A stretch of DNA of 64,000 bases from Mytilus trossulus (Eukaryota; Mollusca; Bivalvia; Mytilida; Mytilidae). Numbering within the stretch: the first letter of the stretch is position 1; each line of letters opens with the position of its first letter. A model generated the notes under the pieces. That model was not told where the DNA came from. It did not search any database and worked only from the letters and a program-made list of their open reading frames with translations. This document shows, in pieces, positions 55,030-64,000 of this stretch. A program made the translations under genes and the position numbers. The stretch spans positions 94,129,059 to 94,193,058 of the forward strand of contig NC_086374.1 in the NCBI RefSeq assembly GCF_036588685.1, written 5' to 3'.

Positions 55030-57490
55030 TTTGATAAGGAAAAACATGAAAATGTCTTGAATGTATAGCAACTTTTCTAACAGCGTTATTCAATGACCTA
55101 CAATTCACAGAAGGGATTAGTTTTGGTGAAAAATGGGATTTATTTAAACGTGTTTATTGGTATCTAATATTAAATTTAACACCGAGTTGTTTTGTAAATA
55201 TTTTTCACATAGTAACACATACCTTGATGTCAAATAATAAATTATGTCATCAAAAGAAGTGAAATAACATTGAAGCATAATTGAATAGTAAAGAAAACTC
55301 TTTGAATATTTTTACGTGTTCACAGTTGGAAAGGATTTTTTATCTGTCCATAATGGACTGTTGTTTGTCGTTTTTGTTTAATCTTTACTTGAATTTGCCA
55401 TACATATAAATTTATCTTCATTTGAACAAATCCTTACTGAAGATTGATTCGCTCCTTACTTCTCAACTGAGAATTGAGATATATACATCATTCATAATAA
55501 GTTTATATTAAACAGACTTGTAAATGTGCCAGCTTGTCCATTTAGTAAGCACTTCAAAGAGATTTATAAACTAATACGTGTAAAGCCAAACCCTTAAAAG
55601 AAATGCCAAAATCACTGAAATTGGCAACTGTCACATTTTCTTTGATTATCATTTTAATCAACTCAATCTTGTAATGATCAAAACTCATTTTATTCTATTC
55701 TATTTTACAACGTTAAACCAAGTCAAATGCCGTCTAGAAAACAGAATAGAAAACCTTAAAAGTAATACAAAAAATAGACTTGTTTCACTCCTCTCGCAGC
55801 AAAACGCATCTGTTATCATCTATAAATAAGTAACTGTAGTTCTAGAATATAGCAGACAATCCAAGTGTTGTTAGTGCTCATAGGAATGTTTAAATAATTG
55901 GAAAATTGTTGTAATTTATCATCTGCAGTTTCTCATTCTTTCTTTTTTTAAGTATGATATGGTTGAATTTTAGTAGGGCTATCACTTAGTCCGTTATCAT
56001 ATCGTATGTAACTAGGGATTACATTATTTTCAATGTATAAGAATTCAGCAAATAATATCTTTCATTTAACGAGACGACGAGAACAATAAATATAGAAATC
56101 GACCAAATCAAAGTATTACAGAGTCATGTTTTGTTTCCAGGACAAAATATATTCCTATATTGATTTAAAATACGAAAGTTTTAGTATTTGTCGTAATCTT
56201 ACACTTTTTAATAATACACTCTATGACAGGCTAATAAAAAATAAAGGCATTGATAAAATAATAAGCCAATGTGAGCCTTATGTAGACGAAATGATCGTCT
56301 GGTGTAACAAATGCTTTCAGTCGAATGTCTTTAAAATACATTTTCTTGTTTTTAGAGTAAAAAAAACAGTGGAAAATATGAGTCTAATATTATTACCCAA
56401 ATTTATTTCGAGAATCTAATATAAATAACGGAAGCTTAATTGGCATACATACATTAATTTGATATATAGAGACAAGAGGATATGAAAGAATCCATATTCA
56501 AATATAAACAGCAACTTATATCAATTTATATTATTAATTTTGAAATTTCCTTGTTTAATTTCTTGTCATATCCATTCGGAACATTGCACTCGGCATTATA
56601 CATATAATTATTTGACAAAAAAACAAGATTCTATTTACCCCTTAGACTTCAATAGTCTTCCACTCTCAATAGTTTAACCAAAACATGTTTATATGATTGG
56701 TTTCATGGGTTTCATCGTTAAAAAAATGCCGAGGTAGAATGTAGATATGTTCCCGTTTTTCTCTCTTTGACTTAAATGTTGGTATAAAAAAGAAAAATAT
56801 ACCTATAAGGAAGTAAACACTATACACTAATTAAAGAAACATAGACGTTCATAACTCGAGAAAGACACTAGAAAAGGGAAATATGAGATAGTCTACGGAT
56901 AGAAAGGAATTATCGTCACTTGATATACAAAAGAAATGTACCTTTAATACAATTCTCATTTGGTAACAGGGTGATAGAATTGACTTTAAATTAGGTAAAT
57001 TTATCGGTTGAAAATGGCATTTTGATACCTTCTAGGTGGTCGGAAATATTTTAACATATGACCTGAATTATAGGAAACATTGTTCCTAACCTTTTATAAT
57101 GTTCAACAGTTTATATAGTTATCGGAAGATTATCGCTTAGCCTTTACAGACTTTAGATTTGCAGATGAAGTAACATGCTTAGAACTGATATATCTTTTTC
57201 CTAAGAATTTTAATATCATAACTAAAAGTCCATGTATTTGTAAATGCCTGACAGCACCAGGCGTTTATTGATTACTGTCAGTTACAAAAAAGGAGGAAAT
57301 GAATTAAATTTAAAATGAAACTGTAAACTGTAAACTGCAAGGATGTTTAAAAAAAAATACATGAAATCCTCGCATGTTGTTTATATGAAAGACAGCGGTA
57401 AACTATGTATCTAAAATTCGAAAAGACTTATTTTTGACATTTCAAATTCTAAATCATTCCTCTTTTATTTGGTGGACTTATAAAAGGTAT
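55030..57490. other. No gene seen
   Basis: AT-rich intergenic DNA. At 56270-56305 a decayed trace of the hammerhead-like repeat (TTATGTAGACGAAATGATCG) can be seen. No exon support. Confidence 0.4.
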
Positions 57491-57494
57491 AATT

Positions 57495-57615
57495 AGTTAT
57501 CGTAGGTACTAATATAATAATCAAATACGCCAGACGCGCGTTTCGTCTACATAAGACTCATCAGTGACGCTCAGATCAAAAAAGTTATAAAGCCAAACGA
57601 GTAAAAAGTATGACA
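57495..57615 (-). repeat. Hammerhead-like repeat fragment, intact core
   Basis: Minus-strand core at 57526-57564 has CTGATGA, GTCT/AGAC stem, GAAA, CGC/GCG stem and terminal GTA, the same as unit 3 of the array at 46.3 kb. Single, truncated copy. Confidence 0.65.
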
Positions 57616-57771
57616 AGAATGTTCAATAAAAGCCCAGTTTTCACATAACGTGAACTATATGGGAACTAATATATTAGACGTGTTTTGTTTTGTTTTTTTG
57701 TGGTCTTTATGGTTATTTTACTCTATAAGAAAATGTTTTTATATTTTTTGTGTTTTCAAACTTTATCATTC

Positions 57772-58310
57772 CAGATACACGGGTTGTGAATACTGTAACC
57801 ATTATCTTCCCAGAGACACATGTCATAAGTACAGAAAACAATATCATACCAGAGACACATGTCATAAGTACAGAAAACAATATCATACCAGAGACACATG
57901 TCATAAGTACAGAAAACAATATCATACCAGAGACATGTTATGAGTACAGAAAACAATATCATACCAGAGACACATGTCATAAGTACAGAAAACAATATCA
58001 TACCAGAGACACATGTCATAAGTACAGAAAACAATATCATACCAGAGACACATGTTATAAGTACAGAAAACAGCATCATACCAGAGACATGTTATGAGTA
58101 CAGAAAACAATATCATACCAGAGACATGTTATGAGTACAGAAAACAATATCATACCAGAGACACATGTCATAAGTACAGAAAACAATATCATACCAGAGA
58201 CACATGTCATAAGTACAGAAAACAATATCATACCAGAGACATGTTATGAGTACAGAAAACAATATCATACCAGAGACATGTTATGAGTACAGAACATAGT
58301 ATCAAACATA
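57772..58310. repeat. 39/37-bp minisatellite, 13 units plus a diverged first unit
   Basis: Units read GAGACACATGTCATAAGTAC then AGAAAACAATATCATACCA (39 bases), with a shorter 37-base variant containing ACATGTTATGAG. The 39-base units keep a frame open on both strands (13-residue repeats), while the 37-base units shift it. The first unit (57772-57810) is diverged. About 0.57 kb upstream of the VWA7-like start codon. Confidence 0.92.
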
Positions 58311-58878
58311 ATTTCAAAATTTTTCATTGAAACCATAATTAATGATAATACGATATATAATCTTTATGTATGCACGAATTCCAAGAACGTTTCACAAGTT
58401 ACCAATCCTCATTTAACTATTGCTTTGATATACATACTCTTAAAATAACTCATTTAGTTTCTCTTACAAAGATAAAGAGTCTTACATTATACAATTTATT
58501 ACAAAATGGAAATAAAATAAAAGTTAAGTACACTAACAGCTTTAAATATAAAATGTGTAAAATGTATTGCATTTGCAATATCATTTACTTTTTTTGGCGG
58601 AATTGAAAGAAAAAAGACGATAAAGTACCGTTTAAAGTCAACACGGAAAAACCATTTAAATGTTAAATAAATTGAGTGAATTTATCAAAAACACTTGAGA
58701 TTCCTATATCTACAAGTGACGTATAATATTCGCTCATACTATATTAATTCTGATACCTGTTTATACAACGCAAAGCTAAACGTTTGTTTCCACATTATCA
58801 AAAATAAAAACGCGTGGCTAATTTTGAAAATTTTATCTGTAATCATAACTTATTGAGACACGAACCGGGGAACATTGA
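58311..58878. other. Region upstream of the VWA7-like exon
   Basis: AT-rich, no repeat family recognised. Promoter expected here if exon 1 is the true first exon, but no decisive TATA or initiator context is seen. Confidence 0.4.
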
Positions 58879-59152
58879 ATGAATACAATGAAAATTCGCA
58901 CCATTCCTCATATTTTGTTGTTTATTTGGACTTTTACATATACAGAAGCCTTTTTTCCTAACCCTTACGGACTACATGTTGGTAGAGATGATTTTACACA
59001 CGCAGAAATAACAGAAATTGGAATTCTGAAAGCAGTAGCAGCCTTTTATGAAGAAACACCACTTACTCCCGGAGGATCAACACCTAGCTCCGGTTCTCTG
59101 ACGGGAATCCAAGATATTACTGCTAAGAAGCTATACGATAAGGTGTTTACAG
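58879..59152 (+). CDS. VWA7: von Willebrand factor A domain-containing protein 7-like, first coding exon
   Basis: An exon of 274 coding bases (91 codons plus one) ending at ACAG|GTAAAAC. Residues 1-24 form a signal peptide (MNTMKIRTIPHILLFIWTFT then YTEA), followed by FFPNPYGLHVGRDDFTHAEI and TEIGILKAVAAFYEETPL. The FFPN start right after the signal peptide and the (T)H-x-x-(I/L)TE-x-x-(I/A)L helix match the N-terminus of VWA7 (G7c) proteins, as recalled from the family. These are secreted or surface proteins whose VWA domain lies much further on, so it is not seen here. Translation could also start at the second Met (58888), which has a better context. Later exons were not found up to 64000, implying a first intron over 4.8 kb. 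Confidence 0.75.
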
Positions 59153-59204
59153 GTAAAACATAATTTCAAAAATCTAAGCTTCCAGATTCGTTATCAGTAG
59201 CTAC

Positions 59205-59380
59205 AAAACAAGGTTCAATCCACCATTTTTTACATAAAAAATGCCTGGTTCAAGTCAGGAATATGACAGTTGTAATCTATTTGTTTGATATGTTTGAGGT
59301 TTTCATTTTGTCATTTGATAAGGGACTTTCCTTTTTTTAATTTTACTCGGAGTTCAATATTTTTGTGATTTTACTTTTTT
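59205..59380 (+). repeat. Family 3 dispersed repeat
   Basis: GGTTCAATCCACCATTTTTT ... GTCAGGAATATGACAGTTGT ... TTTGTGATTTTACTTTTT. Confidence 0.7.
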
Positions 59381-60044
59381 CCGTACCTACTGGATCAATT
59401 CTTACATTATTATATTTGTTTTCATTATTTTAAAAGATTCATATTCTTTTAACAAATAAAATTGAAAAATATATTAGAGAACAACAAGTAAAAACAACAT
59501 TCGCTTATTTAAGCATATATATATATTCAAACGAGAAAACATCATTGATAAATTTGTTAGTTACAGCTTTTCATCATAATAATTCGTCTTAGATCAATTA
59601 GTAATATATGATTGCACAAAAATTAATCACTGCATTATAGTTTCAACAACTGATCAAAGTGGTATGACCCTATGAGGTCTTACTTATATATACAGGCAGC
59701 AGTAGTATACCGCTGTTCGAAATTTACAGATCGATTAGGAAAAAAACAAATCCGTACTAAAACGTAGATTAACTACTGTCTTGCTTTGTCTTTCTGAAAT
59801 TTGAGATATTGACTTTATAAAGAGTTCCAATATTTTTGTTAAATTTGAACACTTCTAATGATAATTCTCTACAGGTGTATTTGTCCTGTTTGCTTTGCTT
59901 TTTCTGTTTTATATATGATTAATTCCATTTTTAAAAGAGCATTTTCAATTTATAAACAATTATCTTACACTACATTATATATAACCTGCACGATAAAAAA
60001 AAAACTTTCGACAATGACTATTCCCAGATATAAGTTTACCCGTA

Positions 60045-60245
60045 AAAAGTAAAATAACAAAAAAATCGAACTCCGGTAAAAATTCAAAACGGAAATTCCA
60101 TATTCAAATTTTTAAATCAAAATCTCAAATACATTAAACGAATTGATATCAACCGTCATATCCTGACTTGATGCAGGCATTTCCTTCTGTGAAAAATGGT
60201 GGATTGAACGTGGTTGCCAGCTAAACCTCTCACTTGTATGATAGT
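60045..60245 (-). repeat. Family 3 dispersed repeat, reverse copy
   Basis: Reverse of the marker (ACCGTCATATCCTGACTTG) and of the end containing AAATGGTGGATTGAACG and CTCTCACTTGTATGA. Confidence 0.7.
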
Positions 60246-61059
60246 TGCATAAAAATTGACAACAAAATGTGAACAAAACAAACATACATGATAAATAAAA
60301 AATATCCAAAATAGGGGTACTGTTGTCAACATTGTGTTTTAATCTAAATGACTATTACACAAATAAGTCAACAAAGAAAAAGGCATATGAATAAAGCTCA
60401 TTAACAAAGACATAAGACAAACATACAATAACTTACCATTGCACAACAACGGGATGTATAAGTACCGTGCCACGCCAAATGGATATTACCAAAAATAGAC
60501 CAAACAGTATAAGTAAAATTGTACAAAGACAATTACAACAATGCTTTAACACCTGTTTAATGATAAAAAATGTCAGTTCCTAGAATATATACTTCAAGAC
60601 CATCGTGTATTATTTGTGTATTATTTGTGAAGTTGATATGGAATATTTATAAACAAAGTATTGGTATATTCGTATAAACTATTTTAGATCTTTAAAAAAA
60701 AAAGGCTAGACATTCTTTGACATGACAGTCAGACCAATACTTGTATGTTCAATTTGTATAATGTATCATTTAGTGATTGAAATGATATTCCATACGGAAG
60801 AACAATGATAAATGTCCCAAAGTTTTTTTTTAAATCCGTTTTCCTTATAAAATATTATATAACATATGTTGCACTGTACTATTATCATTTTTGACTTTTA
60901 AACAAATAATCAATGTATTAACATATCCGGTGAATACTTCCTGACACGGCATTATTCGGCTCTGTGTGTTATTTTAGAAGGACTCAAGTTTTTCTACTTT
61001 ATCTTACAACATACTATTGAGTATTAAAATAGTATATATTAATATCGCTTGAAAAACAC

Positions 61060-61290
61060 ATCGTGTAAAAAGTAAAATCACAAAATTCTTAAGTGCGAGG
61101 AGAATTTAAAACGGAAAGTCCCTTATCAAATGGCAAAATCAAAAGCTCATACACATCAAACGAACGGATAACAACTGCCATATTCCTGACTATAGGTACA
61201 TGCATTTTTCTAATGTAGAAAACTATGAATTAAAACTGTTTTATAGGTAGGTAGATAAACCGCTCACTTGTATGACAGATGTATGACTTG
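61060..61290 (-). repeat. Family 3 dispersed repeat, reverse copy
   Basis: AAAAGTAAAATCACAAAATT ... ATAACAACTGCCATATTCCT ... ACCGCTCACTTGTATGACAG. Confidence 0.7.
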
Positions 61291-61544
61291 TGATAGAGAG
61301 TTCTGTGTTGAAATAAGTTAGGTTGTCTTTGTTCTATGTTTAACATATGTTCAATAAAGTTTAGAGTCCCAAACAATTACTTCAGATGTCTTTTTCTTTT
61401 ACCTCAATTTACATATAAATGTAAGATTCCCCTCACTGTTATACATAACTTAAGTTGAAAAGATTGTTCTGTCAAAATATCGAAATAGTACTGTATTGAA
61501 ATAGCTTCAGAATTATGAGAGTTCCCTGTAAAATATATTAACTT

Positions 61545-61800
61545 AAATTTGTAAAAAATAAAATAACAAAAATACCGAACTTAAAGGAAAACTTAAACCG
61601 TAAAGTACCTAAGCAAATGTTGAAATCAATAAGACTTACTACAGATCATTTAAAAGTAAAAGTAAAAGCTCACAAACATATCAAACAAATGGAAAACAAC
61701 TGTCATATTCTTGATTTGATACAGGTAGTTGCGTAAAAAGAAAATGGTGAATTTGACCTGGTTTTATAGCTAGCTAAACCGTTCACTTCAATGGCAGTCA
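61545..61800 (-). repeat. Family 3 dispersed repeat, reverse copy
   Basis: Diverged copy with ACAACTGTCATATTCTTGAT and ACCTGGTTTTATAGCTAGCT near its end, interrupted by a small AAGTAAAAGT insertion. Confidence 0.65.
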
Positions 61801-63474
61801 CCGGAATAAAAGCATATTTCGAACAATTTTAATTAATCAACTGACACGTACGGTAGTTTAGTGAATCTTTTATGACAATGGATTAACAAATGAATGTTTT
61901 TTGTAAAGTTGAATTAATGAATTGTACTTCACATGCAACGAATTAATATGTAATTTTTTTTTTGCATGTGTCCAACACACTTACTTATGACACCTTATTC
62001 ATACAATGCAACAGTTATCATATATTACACTACAAAACCTGCATGTTGTTTAAGGTCACTTATTTTCATGATGTAAATATTTTGTTAATTATTTTATACT
62101 ATTTCATGTCACTGATCAGTTCAGGTAAAAATATAGGGATTTAAAATTATCGTCATTTCTTAAATTACCGAAACAAAAACCAGTGGAGAAATCACTTCTC
62201 CATGAGTGCTAGAACGAAATATACCGTATAGTTTGAGTTTCTCTGTACCGCGAAATGAACTAAATGTTCATTTGATAATAGATGTGTGGAAGTACTATAT
62301 ATATCTATGCTTCCTATATCACGAAACACGAGTTTAAAAACATTGTACCAACATTTTATTAATTCCAATTTAAATTGCCATGTCACCGTATGAATCTAAG
62401 ATGATTGAGTTTGGAGTACCAAGTTATCATAACACATTTATTTGATTGTGAAATAAACTTTGCTTAAGATAACAATATTTGTATACTATTGAACGTAGAA
62501 GTACATGCCTGTTCTCTAACGGGTGGAATTTAAAAGCATTCGTGTGGGTTTTTCATGTTTTCACAGCCAGTAGCCTATCCCTTTCTCAAGTTAATTGGTT
62601 ATATATAACGTACTTTTGTCGATAGGAAACCACCCAATAAAATGATAATGTCAAAATCCTTCGAATATAAATGTTCATTAAAAAATAAACTACATTTGTG
62701 TTAATAATGTAGTAAAAAAAACCCGGCTTTCGCCTAAAAAATAATGAAAGTTAAATGATGGATTGTTTGGTATTATTTCTACTGTATTACTCTCACCTTT
62801 AAGATCTTACATTATCTTCAACGAAAACATAAGTAGGTAGTTACTGACTTTGCTCGTGTTCAAATGTGACATCTACCATGTAGTCTTTTTCTTTTACTGC
62901 ACTGCAAGCCTTTTAAGAGAGATATTTTGTTAATGACACAAGTCTATTCCTAACAAGCGATACAAATACTCTATACATGTGTGCATGGCAACATTGCTTG
63001 TTTAATCAATGACTCGCATATTTGATTTGTATGCATAATGCCATAAATTGGATTTATATTTTGTACTTTAGAAACAAATCAAGGACATATATATTTCTGT
63101 GCAGTTAATTCCCCTAATTAATGTACTTATCAACCCTTAGTTTTCAGTCTTGTTTTAAGTGTGGCTTTCTCGAAAAGGTACGAGTGTTAAAGTACCTTGC
63201 CACAGCATTGGCCGTCGACTGAACAAAATTTAGATTTAAATATAAAAAATGTTTTCACATAAAACTTATAAGAAACTAGACAAATTGATGCCCCCGCATT
63301 TTTTAAAATATCATTGTGCTTAGGAGAAACAAATGATGTCCCCGCAGATGCAAAGTCTTATTTTGAAATACACAAAGATGAGAATGTGAGCAAAATAAAA
63401 CCCCTAATCAGCCAACAAAATGAAATCTTTATAGCAGTCTGTAGGAAGAGTTATCTGAAATAGCTATATACCCG

Positions 63475-63560
63475 TAATGAGCGGACGGAAGAAAAGACGG
63501 ATGGACGGAATGAGCAAAAACAATATGCCCCTATCCCAACTTTCAGTAGCGGGGCATAAA
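63475..63560 (-). repeat. CCGTCCGT-type dispersed repeat, reverse fragment
   Basis: GACGGATGGACGGAATGAGC ... ATATGCCCCTATCCC ... GGGGCATAAATG. Same family as 26525 and 30190. Confidence 0.6.
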
Positions 63561-64000
63561 TGAACATTTCGGTATATAATTACGATTAAGTTTAAAAGGG
63601 CAATAGCTGAATGTATCATACTGAAACGTTTATCCAAATTCCAAAAAGTCTAAAATAAACTTTTTGCAATGGATTCGATACTTTGTTTCATGTTATTATT
63701 TTCTTGGCGCCATCTAATTATATATCAATAGATATCGACCATGTGCCATTTGAATTTCCAAGTTGTGTGTTTTTTAATATTGTAGGATACACACACAGAT
63801 GATTCATTCATATTAGAAAATGTTCTGTTTTGTATAATGCAACATGAATAATTTCAGATTTCGTAATTGGATATTGCAATATAATGTCTAGACTTCATAC
63901 TTAAGTATAGTTGCTTACGATTTTCCTGAATATTCACTTCAACATTCAGGTTGGTATGAAGTGTATGTTGATCCGTCAAACATAAATTTGAGTAATAGTC

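Larger units (their letters stand above)
59153..64000 (+). other. Probable first intron of the VWA7-like gene, repeat-rich
   Basis: Contains four family 3 repeat copies (59205-59380 plus strand; 60045-60245, 61060-61290 and 61545-61800 minus strand) and a CCGTCCGT-type fragment at 63475-63560. I saw no exon continuing the VWA7 frame from phase 1. Confidence 0.45.

Noticed and set aside
56126..56419. 97-codon plus-strand frame
   Set aside because: Covers a decayed hammerhead-like repeat trace and has no recognisable domain.
57650..58134. Several overlapping open frames on both strands with 13-residue repeats
   Set aside because: They follow from a 39-base tandem unit divisible by three; the 37-base units break the frame and the frames overlap each other on both strands.

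Overview
The window is AT-rich, intron-rich animal DNA, most likely from a marine mussel (Mytilidae, probably Mytilus). The evidence is long introns with GT-AG boundaries, a mollusc/insect-type contactin with an N-terminal C-type lectin domain, and a dense load of short dispersed repeats of the kind common in mussel genomes. There are no bacterial-type operons, CRISPR arrays or rRNA genes.

Three protein-coding loci can be supported. (1) A contactin gene fills about 0.67-26.25 kb on the minus strand. I could assemble 23 coding exons whose phases all agree: signal peptide, C-type lectin domain, six Ig domains and four FN3 domains, 1190 complete codons. The last exon(s), expected to carry the GPI-anchor signal, lie beyond position 1. 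(2) A two-exon minus-strand gene at 31.39-33.2 kb encodes a 312-residue protein with one membrane segment near its N-terminus and a long low-complexity cytoplasmic tail ending near a PPxY motif. I do not recognise the family. (3) The first coding exon of a VWA7-like gene is at 58.88-59.15 kb on the plus strand; the rest is probably beyond the window.

Everything else is intron or intergenic DNA rich in repeats: tRNA-derived SINEs (10.3 and 17.0 kb), elements with a hammerhead-ribozyme-like core (0.2, 11.9, 45.6-46.6, 57.5 kb), a 478-bp near-perfect palindrome (50.4 kb) with a half copy (41.4 kb), terminal-inverted-repeat elements (36.99-37.86, 49.4, and 51.3-55.0 kb, the last holding a 500-bp tandem array with 1001-bp higher-order structure), a CACGTG/CACATG-rich block (43.5 kb) and several minisatellites.

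The most striking feature is inside the contactin gene. The 3' end of coding exon 8, with its splice donor and the first bases of the intron, is amplified into a ~2.55-kb minisatellite of roughly 45-50 units of 53 bp (17.15-19.70 kb). The 3' end of exon 5 with its strong GTAAGTG donor is likewise present four times in a row (21.38-21.53 kb). The same gene therefore contains two independent tandem arrays seeded on an exon/intron boundary, a potential supply of decoy or alternative 5' splice sites.
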